5,439 nt of DNA, from contig DHON01000023.1 in assembly GCA_002409965.1 (NCBI GenBank), forward strand, positions 1 through 5,439, read 5' to 3'. The notes beneath the pieces are model-generated. The model ran no database searches. It was not told the DNA's origin and worked only from the letters and a program-made list of their open reading frames with translations. Below are positions 4,869-5,439 of the stretch, piece after piece. This DNA is from Firmicutes bacterium UBA5389 (GTDB lineage: Bacteria; Bacillota; DTU025). Numbering within the stretch: the first letter of the stretch is position 1; each line of letters opens with the position of its first letter. The position numbers and the translations under genes were made by a program.

Positions 4869-5439
4869 GTGATCCTCGGCGGCCTGCTGGCTCTGGCGTC
4901 TCTGTTGGCAAGGGGCGTCATGCTTCTCCACGGGTATGTTTCGGGCGGCGGCGCGTTCCCGCCACCCCTTTCCGAGAACGAAGAGCGGGAGGCGCTGGAC
5001 CGCAAGGAGGCCGGCGACGAGTCGGCCCGCGCCATGCTGGTCGAGCGCAACTTGAGGCTTGTGGCGCACGTGGTCAAGAAATACGATGTGGTGGGCGAGG
5101 ACGCCGACGATTTGATCTCTATAGGCACAATCGGCCTGATCAAGGCGATTAACACCTTCGACCGTCACAAGAAGACCAGGCTGGCAACGTATGCGGCAAG
5201 ATGCATCGAAAATGAAATCTTGATGTACCTGCGGTCCGGGCGGAAGAACCGGGGCGAGTTGTCCTTGTATGATCCCATCGGGTCTGACAAGGAAGGCAAT
5301 GAGATCGTGCTGATGGACGTGCTCACCGGCGAGGGCGACACTGTGGCGGAGATGGTGGAATCCAGGGTGGAGCAGGAACGTCTCATAGAGAAACTGGAGG
5401 GACTGTCGCCTAGAGAGCGGCGGGGGCTGGAACTTAAGC
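4869..5439 (+). CDS. sigK: Pro-SigK, late mother-cell sporulation sigma factor (C-terminus beyond the window)
   Basis: SigK directs RNA polymerase to late mother-cell genes (coat, cortex, mother-cell lysis) during sporulation. The window shows 190 codons; B. subtilis SigK is about 241 residues, so roughly 50 are missing. The N-terminus is a hydrophobic pro-sequence (MILGGLLALASLLARGVMLL, 1-20) leading into AFPPPLS (29-35), the same layout as B. subtilis pro-SigK, where the intramembrane protease SpoIVFB removes about 20 residues. Region 2 follows: ERNLRLVAHVVKKYD (59-73), GEDADDLISIGTIGLIKAIN (76-95) and TRLATYAARCIENEI (103-117). Next is LYDPIGSDKEGNEI (133-146). Region 4 begins near LSPRERRGLELK (179-190). 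SigE is the closest relative, but the GEDADDL and DPIGSDKEGNEI segments fit SigK. No skin-like interruption is seen in the visible part. It may be transcribed with the PBP gene or from its own promoter. Confidence 0.95.
   Translation, partial: MILGGLLALASLLARGVMLLHGYVSGGGAFPPPLSENEEREALDRKEAGDESARAMLVERNLRLVAHVVKKYDVVGEDADDLISIGTIGLIKAINTFDRHKKTRLATYAARCIENEILMYLRSGRKNRGELSLYDPIGSDKEGNEIVLMDVLTGEGDTVAEMVESRVEQERLIEKLEGLSPRERRGLELK

Noticed and set aside
4265..5155. A 296-codon open frame on the minus strand across the PBP end and sigK
   Set aside because: Both plus-strand genes here carry conserved motifs. The minus frame is compositionally a shadow and spans the sigK promoter and RBS region.

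Overview
The window looks like chromosomal DNA of a GC-rich, endospore-forming member of the Bacillota (Firmicutes). The main reason is a nearly complete sporulation sigma factor, SigK, at the right end, complete with a hydrophobic pro-sequence. The uridine kinase and SigK both resemble their Bacillus subtilis counterparts, recalled from memory, but codon use is strongly G/C-biased. That suggests a high-GC clostridial, Symbiobacterium-like or Limnochordia-like lineage. The species cannot be named from this window.

Left part (1 to about 1000) is accessory DNA. Two pieces of one ISKra4-type transposase gene lie in different frames: a middle piece carrying an Asp-Gly motif (1-149) and a C-terminal piece (about 601-990). 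Between them sits a non-coding stretch whose main feature is a pair of 58-bp arms in inverted orientation (133-190 and 383-440). Each arm carries four 6-bp half-sites (ACCTGT or its complement, RCAGGT) at an exact 16-bp pitch. This looks like the structured ends of a small non-autonomous element, or an ordered protein-binding array, inside a dead insertion sequence. I cannot match it to a named family.

Right part (about 1070-5439) is a co-directional housekeeping and sporulation cluster. A good vegetative-type promoter (TTGCGT, 17 bp, TATAAT) precedes mltG, a membrane-anchored endolytic murein transglycosylase. Then come udk (uridine/cytidine kinase, 18 bp later), a class B penicillin-binding protein after 119 bp, and sigK after 52 bp, which runs off the window. 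The order mltG, udk, class B PBP recalls the B. subtilis yrrL...udk...yrrR (pbpI) region with the intervening genes absent.

The genes fit cell-wall metabolism and spore formation. MltG cuts nascent glycan strands and the PBP cross-links peptides. Udk salvages pyrimidine nucleosides, and SigK directs late mother-cell transcription. Points worth a second look are the 16-bp-pitch array, a Tyr at the base-recognition position of Udk that predicts cytidine preference, and a perfect 8-bp inverted repeat that would hide the sigK ribosome binding site in read-through transcripts but not in transcripts from a candidate sporulation promoter overlapping it.
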